A program made the position numbers and the translations under genes. Shown here piece after piece: positions 1 through 25,345 of a stretch of 64,000 nucleotides of DNA. Source of the stretch: Hirudinaria manillensis (Eukaryota > Annelida > Clitellata > Hirudinida > Hirudinidae); contig CM067532.1 in the NCBI GenBank assembly GCA_034509925.1, forward strand, positions 3,026,642 through 3,090,641, written 5' to 3'. The notes below the pieces were generated by a model, which had not been told where the DNA came from, did no database searches, and worked only from the letters and a program-made list of their open reading frames with translations. Position 1 is the first letter of the stretch. Every line of letters begins with the position of its first letter.

Positions 1-784
1 TAAAATTAATTTATAAATTTATAAATTCATGACACAAAGACGTGTTAGGGTTGAACCTAGAAAAAGTATTGCATATCACAGAAATTAGTTTATATTTTAT
101 ATAATTTATATTTTTTAATAGTTAATATCGTTTTATAAATTGTTAGTAATTATTAATTATTTACATTATATTTTAATTCATATTATTATTAACATTATAA
201 TTAATATTCTTAAAACATGACAAATTCCAACTCAGTATTGACCGATGCGTAATAACGAAGCTGCAATAATTAAAATAAGGAGAGTCATAATTTAATATTT
301 TCTCCTCTAAAACTGCGCAGAATTTGGAATGGTGCTGTGAATATATTATTGTGGACGATGCTGGATGCAAATAAAGACATGTTTGTTTTCCTGCCTGTCT
401 CATTACAAATACCATCTTTTGGTGGGTGGAGGGATGTTCGCCCATAACAAGCCCCAAATCTAGACCACGGTACTGCCACAACCCCCTACCCAAAATAACT
501 CAGTGCCCTTCGGACTCCAATCCTGATGATTTGATAGAAAATTCTAATATGAAATGTGATCCATGATTATGTCGAGTCACGTGTTTGCATATTCCATCTT
601 TTTGTGCTCTGCTTCCTGTCGTTCCCCTTTCGATGAAATTGGGTTTTTACTAATTACGATTCGGACTTCATTTGAGTTCCGAGAAATTCGTGATTTAAAA
701 CTTTAACATTAATTTTGTTTTGATTAAACGATGCTGTTCGTCGAAGCAAGAATATTTTAAATATATTTTTTTCATGCTTTGCAG
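1..784. other. AT-rich non-coding stretch before the first visible DGK exon
   Basis: No coding signal that I can support. The stretch ends in a pyrimidine-rich tract and an AG acceptor just before position 785, so it is most likely an intron of the diacylglycerol kinase gene. The exon that would carry the start codon was not found here. Confidence 0.55.
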
Positions 785-13930
<13,146 letters not shown>

Positions 13931-14770
13931 CTGCTCTGGCGTCACTGTCGTCTAAAGAGATTTTATTTGCTCGTTCCGGTTGTATAATATATATATTTTA
14001 AGGTTTACTTAAGTAACCATGGTAATTGGTCGAAGTCTCGGGCATTCAGCCATCTTGTTTTGTTTTGCGATCGCCTTGAGGGTCTATTTTCATAAAACCA
14101 GAGACTTCGTTTGATGTAGACACCTGCTCCAACCTCCATGTTGCGGAAACCGCCACGACGGACAAACAAACGTCCGCATTTCAATAAGATTGACCCGCTC
14201 TGCTGCACCCGTGTGCGCACCGAGGACTTTAAGTTCACTTTTAAATTTTATTTTATTTTTGTAAGTACACGCCAACATCGTGGCACATTCAATCGATTCT
14301 ACTTTTATCCATTTCTGTTGTTGATGTTGTTATAACGATGCCTCTCGAAGCGACGGAGTTCTCCACTCGTTCGTCCCGAAAACGGCCAAACATCGGCCAC
14401 CGCTCCGCTCGGAATCGAATGCATTTCGTCGTCATGGCGCAATAAAATCAAAACCAAAAGTCAGACTTCAAAGTCCACTTCAAATCCTTTTGAATTTTTT
14501 TTCTTGAACGTGAATCAACGAGGCTGTGACGATCTGAACGACAACAAAAATAAAACACGATGAAACGTTAGGCAGGCCAGACTCCGGACACGAAAGTCTA
14601 TTTACATACAACGGGGGCGGGGTCTCGACCGAGAAAAGCTCGGATCGCCGGGACGCACGGGCGTCCTCCGAGACTCGCTCGCTCGAACAAAGAGTCTAGA
14701 AATTAAATAAATTAAAGGTGAAATGCCTCAACAGTTCAGAAAGGTGTCCTTAAATGGCCATCGTTAAGTT
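13931..14770. other. convergent intergenic region, 3' ends of DGK and HMGB
   Basis: Lies between the DGK stop and the HMGB stop, which face each other, so it should hold both 3' UTRs. The part at 14340-14700 is more GC-rich than its surroundings. A 77-codon open frame on the minus strand at 14005-14238 resembles no family I recognise. No RNA gene seen. Confidence 0.5.
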
Positions 14771-15802
14771 CTAGTCGCTCTCGTCCCCTTCGTCCTCGTC
14801 GTCGTCTTCTGCCTCGTCCTCTTTGTCGTCGTCATCCTTGTCGTCATCGTCCTCTATTTTCGAGGCAGCAGAGGTCTTTGCCTTCTTGGCGTCTCCGCTA
14901 CCTGACCTGTATGCTATCATTTCCTGTGGGCAGGTAAGAAGAAGAAAATGCAGTATAGTACATATAGGGGAACATACAGTGTAAGGGTAAAGACTTGGAC
15001 TGACCTGCTCATATCTGGCCTTGTCTTTTGTTGCCATGGACTCGAACTTGCTCTTGTTTGAGCAAGTCTCCCATCTCTTGCCAAGCTCTTTGGCAGTTTC
15101 ACTGACAGTGTGGCCAGGAAATTCAGCCTTCACCTTTGGTCTTTCCTCATTGCAGAAGAAAAAGAATGCTGACCTTTTAGGAGCAAGAAGTCCCATGTCA
15201 AGTGTTGGTCAATTTTCATTTAACATTTTAATTAGAACTCCTACAACAATTCCTGATTTACAATTCTACTAACAGGTATCTTTTAGGGGCATTTGGATCC
15301 TTGGTACGCTTTCTTTTCCCACCTTTTCCTGGCTTTCCACCTGAGGAGTTGGCCACCTCACTCTCATATCTTGCTTTGTCTTTCTCAGCCATTTCCTCAA
15401 ATCTTTTCTTTTCTTTGGCATTCATTGCCTTTGGATATTAAAAGCCATACAGATGAGATCAATAATATGAATGCTTCCTATCAAAAAAAACAAATCCTAC
15501 AGCTTATCCACAAATCAAATTCCACAAAGGGATACCTAGCATTAGGAGACTCCTAAAACTCCTATTAACAATTACAATATGGGGGCTAGACAACTGATTT
15601 GCCTCAGACGGTTGCTTTATGTAATGCTATGTCAAGAAAATGCAAACCAGACCTTCCATTTCTCAGAGCACTTTTTTGAGAATTCAGAGAAATCCACTTG
15701 CTCTCCAGGATGCTTCTTCTTGTGTTCTTCACGACACGTCTGAACAAAGAAAGCATACGAGGACAATTTGCCCTTCGGCTTGCCACCCTTTGCTTTGCCC
15801 AT
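14771..15802 (-). CDS. HMGB family chromatin protein (two HMG boxes, acidic tail)
   Basis: Non-sequence-specific DNA-bending chromatin protein. Minus-strand exons, 5' to 3': 15653-15802, 15274-15428, 15005-15173, 14771-14923. Phases agree and give 208 residues, the usual HMGB1/2 length. Start [19 protein letters not shown] at 15802. Box A runs to about residue 75 and keeps cysteines at QTCREEH and KKCSEKW, the positions that form the redox disulfide in vertebrate HMGB1. The linker DPNAPKR leads to box B ([16 protein letters not shown]), keeping the third conserved cysteine. The last exon ends in an Asp/Glu tail of about 25 residues. The acceptor of exon 3 follows a CCTAAAAG that resembles the exon-2 end, but only the chosen pair keeps frame. 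Intron 2 is very short (100 bp). Upstream 5' UTR exons are not resolved. Confidence 0.95.
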
Positions 15803-17901
15803 TGTGAACTGTTATAGTCTGAAGTTGATAGCAAGTCTGATTTTACAGTTGATTAAATAAGGTCTGGAACTGATTTTTCTTATCTACATATGTTTTTCCC
15901 CACATCATCTACCACAAACAATCAAGTGAATGATAAAAACTCTCAACGTATATATGGATACCCTTTCGAGCTTTGAAAATTTAATCAGACGCTAAATAAC
16001 CAAGTTTCTACCACAAAAGCTCGAAAAAACTAAAATTTTAAGCTTTCAACCCAACCAAGTTGATGCTCACTTAAACTCACACTTTCTATCAAAAAAGCTT
16101 CACAAAACGCCTCAAAAATTAAACGAACGAATAAAATGCGTCGAATATATTAAAACGCGATATGTGCCGTCTCAAAATGCCTTAAATCGACCTAGAAATC
16201 ATCGAAAAACTGCTGAAATGAATGGCCATATACACAACGTTATGGTCGCCTCGCTGTTTCAACGTTGAAGAGACCCATCTGCCATAACGCTAACACTGCG
16301 CCAATGCATTGAAATAGACCGGAGATCTGTATAATGAGAAATTTTACTCGCAAACTCTGAAATTACCTGAAATCCCAAACTACTGCAAGATCGAAATATT
16401 ATGGAAGAACGAGAAAATGCTTATTAAAGCCAGTAAACGAATAATTTAACAAGGTTTTATAGCATAAAGCTGAGTAGTCTATTCAACGCCTATAACAAGC
16501 AAAGCCTACCAACCATTGCTATTGAACAGAAAGCGGATGAAGACCGACTTACATCCATTTGAAATTCTTAAATTGTTATATTAGTCTATATTTGTTTGAA
16601 TTTTTTGCTGTATTGTCTCTAAAATCTCATTTTTTCGATCGACATTGGCCACCAAATATACAACACATTACAGTTTACTTACGTTTTGAATATGAGCTTC
16701 GTTGTTATTTCACAAGCGGTAGCAACTAAGCTGTGCGAAATCCAAGCACGCCATTGGCCGACTCTGTGAATTAGGTCAAACCCGGAACCAATGATCAGCC
16801 TGTCCACATCATGGCGACCCAAATACATTGAAACCCATGTTATTTTCGTGCCTGTTTCGGGAGATCCCAATGGCAGCGAGCTCAAACATCTTTACGTCAC
16901 AAAACACGAAAGCTCGTAGAAATATGTCGTGACATGAGCACTTAAAGATATAAAAATACATAGTTGTACTATGTTTTGTTTCTCTTCAATCACTTCAAAT
17001 TGTAATCATCAAGGCATTGTGATGTTGGATCAAAGCCCATTTTCATACAAATTTATCTTTGTTGCTTAATTGTTTTCAGTTCATTTCGGAAAAACTTGTT
17101 TGGTAACCTTTAGACACAATAATTTCTATTTTAAACACTGACTTGATAATAGCAGATTTTTTGTCAAAAGAGAATGAATGGTTTTGGTATTGTTAGCTTC
17201 GTCAAAAACCAATAACCGATGCACACACAGAAATAATTCTAAAGAACACGAATTGGCCAGATAACTAAGATATTTAAAATAAATTCAAACAGAATGGAGC
17301 ACGTTAAGTAGAAAAAATGTCGATGACACGATACTGGATGTAACACGCTTTCCGCTCTAAATCGAAAATGAACAATGTTTAATGACAACAATTTGCTCGA
17401 TGATTGCACAAGCAGGTTAGGAAAGCTGCTTACGATATCAACGATGTAATAGTTGTTGAAATATAGCTTCTCCCGTTGCTCGAGTCCAGCTTTTACATTT
17501 ATGGCCACAATTTTCATACTTCCTTTTGTCGTCTTGGCTTCTCTCGACCGATTGGTTTATAAGTCTTGCGAAAGTGATGGACGGAGATTTCATTAGCTTT
17601 TGATAAACTAAAAGTGACTTTCGTGCGAATAATTGATTGATTGGTAGATTAGTTGTACGTCATTGAGGTGTTTCATCAACTAGAGCATGCAATGGCAATG
17701 TTTTTGCTGGTGTCAATAGCAACGCAACGCTGTACCGTGCGTGCTATATTGCAGTGCACGCCGACCATCCTGTCTGAGCAGCAGCATTGTGTGATGAACT
17801 GCCTATCCCCTTCTAAACCGAGCTCATTCGCCCGAGAGAAGTTTACAATTTCATTTCAAACCGGCAATCGAGCCGTTCATTCCGCGATGGAATAGTGAGA
17901 G
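15803..17901. other. intergenic region between divergent HMGB and ARRDC starts
   Basis: The two genes point away from each other, so promoters of both should lie here. Short open frames at 16679-16885 and 17239-17517 (minus) show no family similarity I can recognise. A CRE-like half-site TACGTCA occurs near 16893. No tRNA or repeat structure noted. Confidence 0.4.
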
Positions 17902-20900
17902 ATGGACTTCATCCAGAAGTATGACATAGAACTCGACAAGGAGCATTACAAGGCAGGAGAACTCATCAACGGATGGGTGACTTTGGAGACTACAGAAAAT
18001 CTTAAAGTGTCAAGTTAGTCCAAAATTAAAATTCGCATTGCTTAATTAGGATTTAATTTAATTTAATTTAATCCAATTTAATTAGATGGTGTCTAACAGC
18101 GTTAATATCAATAAAAGTCACACGGTATTATTAGATGCAGTGGTAATGCGATGGTCAGTGGATTAATCGAGACCGTTAAGTTATGGAAAACAATTGAGAT
18201 TGGCTGAGCAATACGATTCGCTGCGAGTCACGTCAACAAACAAGGTCCTTAAACCAAGAAAATGTCGAAAAGCATCGAATTAAAAAGTGTCTCTTTTAGG
18301 AATTATTTTTTAAAATGAAATTTCCTTTACTTTAATACCTTCTGAATATTTGAAATTGTGACGTATTTGCTTCAATGGTAGAACATAATTATCCGCTGCA
18401 AAGATCAATAGCAGCATGTTTGTTACAGTCAATTTGAAAGTTCATGACATCTTCAATCCGTCCGTGAGTGATGGAGAAGGATGGAGGAATTTTCCCAAAG
18501 CGTTTGACGGTAACAAAGTGCTTATCTTCTCTGGTTTTCCTGATTATCAGTCAAAGCTCGACTGAAAGTATTTTCTAGGGTTTGAAAACAACAGTAAAAG
18601 ACAAACACAGTGAAATTATTTTCCATGCTTTCTTAGGCACTAAATTATCGCCAACTGTCTTCAAAACATCGCACTTAGTTTGTTTGTTTTGCTTCCCCTC
18701 GGGTTCCATTCAATGCTTTCTCTTTGGGAATTCTTCCGATCTCCTGAATCCAAAAACCCTGAAATGTTGTTCGATTCATTTTTATTGTTTTTCCTCGTAC
18801 TTCCCAACGCCATGCCACGTTCCTGAAGTTTGGCCAATTCCTGACGCCGCCAGTAAAACAATGGAGACGCTCAGAGGAAGTTCTTTGATTTAATTAGGAT
18901 GATATCGCATTTCCAATCAAAAGAGTCCGCCTCTTTCCATAATATCATTTGAATTTCGTCCGCGAAACTCTTGGTTCGTCATTCAGGTATTCAGGATCAG
19001 AAATTTAAGTTTTTGTAGAATGAATGAGCACACATTTGTAAAATGTTACAATAAGGTCAGGACATGCAAATATAAGGTTAAGAACTTTGAACATGTTTCT
19101 GCTTATCATTTAATTTATCATTTGAACTATTTTATTCTTATTATTGTGATAACACTACCATCATAGTCATCGCATCGTCATCATCACCATCGTAGTCGCT
19201 GTTTTTGTTTCCATTACTAGTAATATACATTAATGTAGTTGCTAAACATTATTTAATGTCATTACTAACAAGCATTAGTGATATTAGCTCAGTTATTATC
19301 TGAAGAATTTCAAAGGAATTATAAAATTATGAAAATAGACAAAATCAGAAAAATCAAAGAGCATCAACGGATAAACACTGCCAGCTTGATTGACGTATTA
19401 TGCTCAGCATCGGCATAATAAATGTTCATCAAAATACGATCACAAGATACAACAACAATTAGACAATAATAATAGTAATAATAACGATTATGATGGTGAT
19501 GATGGTAATGACGATGACAAAGCTGTGCAGTTGTATAACACCGTTCCGCGAGCACGTTGCATGACGACCTCCACAATCCTCTGAGCTATCCCTCAAGAAG
19601 GAACACCGAATGAGGTGGACTGCTCGAGGCGAGCTGCTGTTTCTGACAAAAAAAGCATTCTTTCTGTTCGCCTTGGAAACGCCCGATATTTCCAGCATTT
19701 ACAATAAAATGAGTGAACGAATCGATAAAACTCGGTCATTCTTTATGCATGGTGCATTCTTTATGCACCATTGCATGGTGGCGTAATTCATGGCCACGTT
19801 ACCATGTTTTTATCGATCATTCATTTCTGTCAATCGACTTTGTAAAAGGACCAGAATGCATACGTTGCCTAATTGCCGTGTTTCCAAGAAGAGGCTCCCT
19901 AATTGCATTATTGGAATGGAGTTCCAATCATTAAAATTACTTTCCATTCATAATTTTCTTAATTGCTTCAAACCGATTTTTTAGAATTTCTTAATAGAAA
20001 TTATTCTAATGAAGTATTGACAAAACAGTAACAGCGGTCGATATTATCATATGCCTTTATTATTTCTTTAAAAGACTATTTAAAAACAAAATCACCGAAC
20101 GAAATGTACACAAAGGTTGAAGCACGCCACCAACATTTGCAAACATTTAGATAAGAAAAAATCATAAAAATCGTAATGAAAATTGAATGATTTTGTGACG
20201 AGGCAAGTGGACAAATGTTGTTGGTGGCTTGGAGCATGAAACTCTGGATAGTATCACGATATAATTGTATTAAGGCCACTCTCTAGAGATCCATGCTTGG
20301 ATTTGAATTTGGAAAATCCCTCCGGCAAGCCTTAGGGTTGTGTTTGATGTTTAAAGCTCATTCTTCTATTTAGCGATCTTCATAATCATAAAGGGTTGCT
20401 AATGAACTCGAATTATTCAATAATTTATTAAATATTGTTGCATAAACAAATAGTGCCATAAATTTCGGTCAATCAATGAATCAGTCAATTAAACCAACTT
20501 GTTTCAGAGTTTTTCTTTATGTATACTTTTTGTTGTCGTTGTTGCTGCTGTTCCTACAGGTATACAGGTGTTCCTGAGGGGAAGAGCACACGTCGAGTGG
20601 AGGGTGACGAGGGGTGGTGAAAGGAGAACGGTGAAGGAAGATCAATACTTCGTTGACGAAACCGTTTCCGTGTGGGGCTTGAAAGGTGATTCCCAACCAA
20701 TAAGCTTTTGACTTTGAATTGCGCTACTGTTTTTATTTTTTCTTCTGACCAATCAAACTGCTCGAAAATAAGTCAATGATAAAAAAGTTATTTATAACGA
20801 GTTATTTATAATGTTTAAAACCGCTGAGGAAATAGACCGATGAAAATGAACATTCGTATCGTTCAGATCCAAATCAGGAAGAGCCTGGTTCGGCCAAAGT

Positions 20901-23298
20901 TCTTTTCAAGGGTGACCACAGACTTCCCTTCGAATTCCAACTGCCACGCGTCTCTTTGCCGTGTTCCTTCGAAAGTAGGGTCGGTACGGTCAGGTACTAC
21001 CTGAGGGTCATCATCGACATTCCTTACGCTTCCCCACCACAAGGTCTCAAGTATTTCACCGTCATCGGTCCCTCTATTGACTGCTTTGACGACCAGTACA
21101 CGGTGAGTTTACTGAAAACATAAGCATAAATAACTGGCTAATTATAATATTAATGAGGTATTAATTATTAATGTGGTGTAACGATATTTAGTAGCTTGTA
21201 GTAACATTGTCAGCCGTAATGGTATGCCTGGTATTACAGTTATTATTTAGACTATCTATACAAATAAGAGATTCAAGTGCGAGTCCACTGCAGCGGCCGC
21301 AGTCGCTATGTGGGGAGTTCAATACCCAGTCTGCTGTCAAGGAGCGCCCTCGGGCAGGGGCGCTATATGAATGGCGATCGATTAAGGAACGCATTCACAT
21401 ACTACATATGTAATATATATTCATAAGGATTCATAAGGCATTCAAAATATCAGGCGAATACATGAAAGACGCCATCAAATGATAATTTTGTGTGCTTCTC
21501 TGGGAGTCTCGAGCCTCTTTTTAAAGACAATGTTGAAGAACAAAGAGCTGGGTTCTGCCACTCAGGATGTGCCATTAGCTTTATGGATTTTAGATGAACC
21601 AGTGATGGTTTGTAAAATATGAACAGAATGTACCTGGCAACCCTGGTGACCGGGGGAGGATATTACCTCTCTTCCACCCCAACCGATAATTGGTCTAGCA
21701 TGCCATTCTAGCAGGCATTCTAGATCTGACCATGGGGAAAAGTTACCATAACAAAGGCGGAAACGACAAACAACAATAGAAATATGAACAATGATGATAG
21801 CATTTTACTCATTAATAAGAACTCATAATAAACTCAGTAACAATTGTCTCGGCATGTTGTCATCCACCTATAAAATGCGCTATATAAATGGCCTTAAGAA
21901 TATTAAAGTTTCTTAAACATTAACAACATTTATTGTATTGTTTTCATTACAACAACATTATTGATAAACAAGTAAAAACGAGCGCCAAATGGTTCCAGAC
22001 TCCTCTTTATGGATCGAAGCAGCTCACCGGCAATTGCTTGCAGTGCTGTACGTCTGGACCTGTCAGTTTGGAGGCATGTCTCGAGAGGATGGCTTACTGT
22101 TGTTGCGAGAAACTGAAACTCAAGTGTGAAGTTCAGAATGGCAGTGATAGGGAGGTCTCTCTGTTTTGCCAGCTCTATCAGGTTTGTTTGATTCTCTTTG
22201 TTATGGTTTTCGCTATCTTCGGTTCACGTAATGTTTTACTATAAAATTGTGATTTGTAATTTTTAACTTCTGTCGCCACGATACTAAACGAAATAGATTT
22301 TAAAATAATCATTGATTTTCCATTGATTAATTGTTGAGCACACATTTTCGTTAGAAAAAGCGCATAAGAACTGAAAAATATTAACGATTTAACACCAAAA
22401 ATATTAATCACCTGTTGTGGACCAATACTTCTTCTACGATGCCGACAGATAGTCCAGTTCAAGATCAACAAAAGCGAAACTCTGATCACCAAGGAGATAC
22501 GTCACGTGATCATGGAACATTCCAGCCAAGCGGTTCGACCTCATTCCACCAAGAACTTCACGGATCTTTGCGAGGAGTTGCAGCTTCCTGTTGTGCCGCC
22601 AACGCTCACAAACGTCTGCAGGATAATCGAAATAAAGTACATTCTTTCGGTGGGAACATGCTTTTAGCAAATTACTTTTTAAAATTCTAAGTTGAGTATC
22701 GGGATCGAATTATGTCGGTTAAATTTAGAAAACGCGAATTGATAAGAGAAATAAAATGTTTTAAAAAAATACGTAGGAATTACCGCTTGCCCAAACCTAA
22801 GAGGGTCGTAAAGATTCTATCTTGAGATTAGAAATTGTAACTGATCGTCTTATCCTTAGGTTGGCTTAGCAGGAGAGAAGTTGAACGATGATTTGTCCAT
22901 TGATTTCCCGGTTACCATCACTTCTGTTCCTCACAGAACCATCAACAACGACATTCCCGAATTGACTTACAGTAATTTATTACAAATAATAAACAATTAT
23001 TTCAGCTATTAAAGTTAATAATGTAACAAATATTATTATTATTCCAATATCAGGGCCAGCAGATAGCCATGTAGAAGGAGGAATTTACATTAGTCCCGAG
23101 TTTCAGCTCGGTCAGGTGTACGATGGGGGACTAATGGAACCTGGACTTGATCTGAGCTCAGACAGGGAGCCCCTGATTCTCTATCGTCCCGTTTATCTGT
23201 GCATCGTCAGGCAAAACCCCGGGGAATCTTCGAATAAACCGAAAGTGAAGCGAATTTCTTCGGACCGGCTAGCCGAGTCGACGAAACTGATTTCCTAA
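17902..23298 (+). CDS. arrestin domain-containing protein (alpha-arrestin / ARRDC-TXNIP type)
   Basis: Alpha-arrestins are adaptors that link membrane cargo to ubiquitin ligases and endosomal sorting. Exons: 17902-18013, 20560-20685, 20867-21102, 21999-22181, 22449-22649, 22860-22971, 23054-23298, all phases compatible, 404 residues. The start MDFIQKYDIELDKEHY is typical of the family, followed by YKAGELINGWV. The arrestin N domain covers roughly residues 6-155 (FLRGRAHVEW, PFEFQLP, YYLRVIIDIP). The C domain begins at CCTSGPVSLEACLER and continues through NGSDREVSL, PPTLTN and the segment before FPVTITSVP. The tail after about residue 330 has no PPxY motif, which most ARRDC proteins use to bind NEDD4-type ligases; it ends AESTKLIS. 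The acceptor at 21998 is weak in pyrimidines but is the only phase-consistent one before CCTSGP. Intron 1 is 2.5 kb. Confidence 0.92.
21225..21900. repeat. possible SINE-type fragments in an ARRDC intron
   Basis: Two stretches end in GCGCTATATNAATG: one near 21360 (after a GAGTTCAATACCC segment that resembles a pol III B box) and one near 21869. That tail is shared by several animal SINE families. No clean target duplication or A box was identified, so this is tentative. Confidence 0.3.
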
Positions 23299-23963
23299 GT
23301 GGATTGGCACATCTATTCTTGGAGGAGTTATTTTTAAAGGCTGCTTTTGTAAACACGTGGCTTCTTTGACCGTCTAGTAAACAAGTGCTTTATCGCTGAT
23401 CCAGACTACAAAAGATGTCTCCCTTAGAGAAGTTACTTACGTGATGTCTACTCCAGGTGATGCTAGATGGTCTGTCTCAGTCTCCAAAGGTCGTCGATAC
23501 AAAGCTTTCACATCATAAAGTGCTACACAAATCAAAACATTTTAAAATCTTTTTCCACGATAGGTTGTGATTCCAATTTCCAGCAATTTCTCAGCCTGCC
23601 ATTTGTAGTCATCCGCTCGACATGGCGTTATGAAATATTTAGGTTTCGTTTTTGTGCCATCTGGTGGCCATACATTATGTGTCATTTTTTGGTTATTTCT
23701 CCTAATTGATGGAAGGCCTGTTATTACCTATCAATAATGTAAATATGCTAGAAGTAATTGAACTTTAGAGGGATTTGAATGTTTTTACAAGAAAATATTG
23801 AAAATATTTTGAGGAAAACGTGAACAATTGTCATGGGTGTGTTGGGGCTCAAACAGCATCTGTTTACTCAAATCGAAAGCCAATTTTTGCTGGAAATTAA
23901 CGTGAAATGCGTTTTTTACATCTGTATTTGAAATTTTTTTTGTGAGACTTTTGGTCTAAATTT

Positions 23964-24302
23964 TTATGGATTGTCATTTAAATTAAAATATGATTTTTTA
24001 TTTGAGAACGGCTCCACTTGATATCGAGCAGCTGATACTCGCTGAAGAACATTTACATTAAAATTATCTTTTAACCTAACTATTTCAGTTCTGCTTAAGT
24101 GGATCTCCATCGAAAAATAACTTAATTCTTTTTCGTTTTGAGGGAGCTTATCCTTCTCTAACATTTCCAATTTCAAATTGTCAGACGGACAATTTTCTAC
24201 ATTTCTTCCCAAATGTTGCTTTGCCAATTCGACCACGTCGCATTCTAGATAGTAGTTAAAGGATGCCTTTACCCGAAAATATGCTGGTGTAGGATTCAAC
24301 AT
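23964..24302 (-). CDS. hypothetical 112-codon open frame
   Basis: Starts at an ATG and ends at a stop, with ordinary mixed amino-acid composition rather than repeat-derived sequence: charged, Leu/Glu/Lys-rich middle, no signal peptide or membrane segment. I do not recognise a family. It may be a single-exon gene, an exon of something larger, a mobile-element remnant or chance. Confidence 0.3.
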   Translation of the reverse strand: MLNPTPAYFRVKASFNYYLECDVVELAKQHLGRNVENCPSDNLKLEMLEKDKLPQNEKELSYFSMEIHLSRTEIVRLKDNFNVNVLQRVSAARYQVEPFSNKKSYFNLNDNP

Positions 24303-24393
24303 TTGATTAAAAACTTAACCAGGTATAACTGAATTTAAATTAGTTTCAGCCCCTAGAGATGATTTAAAAAAAAAGAATTATATAATAAGCACC

Positions 24394-24473
24394 ATGAAAC
24401 ACCCAGCGTGGGAATACCAATCGCGGACGCCAATGCCTTCTGATTACTGGCGTTATCTTCTTCGGCTGTCTTC
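24394..24473 (+). other. candidate orphan first exon
   Basis: An ATG in a fair context (AGCACCATGA) opens 26 codons (MKHPAWEYQSRTPMPSDYWR and on) that end at a strong donor TTC|GTAAGT. The sequence looks like protein, but I found no phase-compatible partner exon before TAF2. It could be the start of an unrecognised gene or a relic. Confidence 0.25.
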
Positions 24474-25345
24474 GTAAGTACACCAATTCCTTCCTTGCTG
24501 CATGGATTTGTTTATCTTCCCATTTGCACACTGACACAACTTAACTGCTACTATAGGTAGTTTAACGATCACAATCATTCTAATGGGGTTAATTTGATCT
24601 TAGAAGAGCAAAAAAGTCACCAGTAAAATTATTCAGCCATTTCCAAGGATGGGGGAATAGAGCCAACAGTCTGTGCATTTTTCTTCTCATCAATAGTCAA
24701 AGTGGCAACAAACATTCTAGGGAAGAGGATGGGAGCCATGGTCATTGTCACCCTATCCTTGTATATAGCCAGTTGTACAACTTTGATAAATTTCTGTATC
24801 ACTACCTTATCTGTCTGCTCGCTTGCAGTCGTGTGCAGGCACCCTCGAGCTAAGCTACACGTTTATATTAATGATTCCCTTGAACCGTTACAGTGAGACA
24901 GCTGTTTTTGACAACATTTACTATTGATTATCCAAGATTATTTCCAAGTTTTAATTTAAAGTCACTAATCAAAAAAAAATTAAACCGTTCCAAATGAACT
25001 AGGTTTGCAATCTAACATATTTCAATTGAAATTACAATTAAAAAAGAAAGAAAATTCTGGTGGTAGGCAACATTGTTTTTACTATTTTTTATATTTTTTT
25101 GTCTGACTTTTCAGTTCGTTAATGGTTTGCTATTCAACAGATATTGATCAAATGCGTTCAAAGGTTTGCTGATAATTGCAGTATAATATAAATAACAATA
25201 TTATAGCACAACAACAGAGCAACAAAGATATTTTAATAAGCTAAAATATATATTTGTTGATATTCAATATCAATATAGGTTTGCACACTTAATTAATAAG
25301 CGCCATGGATAAACTTTGTTTACTAGCAAGGGATTGCAGCCCGGT

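Larger units (their letters stand above)
23299..25345. other. intergenic region between ARRDC and TAF2 copy 1
   Basis: The first few hundred bases are ARRDC 3' UTR. The rest is AT-rich apart from the two coding-like pieces listed separately (23964-24302 minus and 24394-24473 plus). No RNA gene seen. Confidence 0.4.

Noticed and set aside
14005..14238. 77-codon minus-strand frame in the DGK-HMGB 3' region
   Set aside because: No family similarity recognised and it falls where both 3' UTRs are expected.
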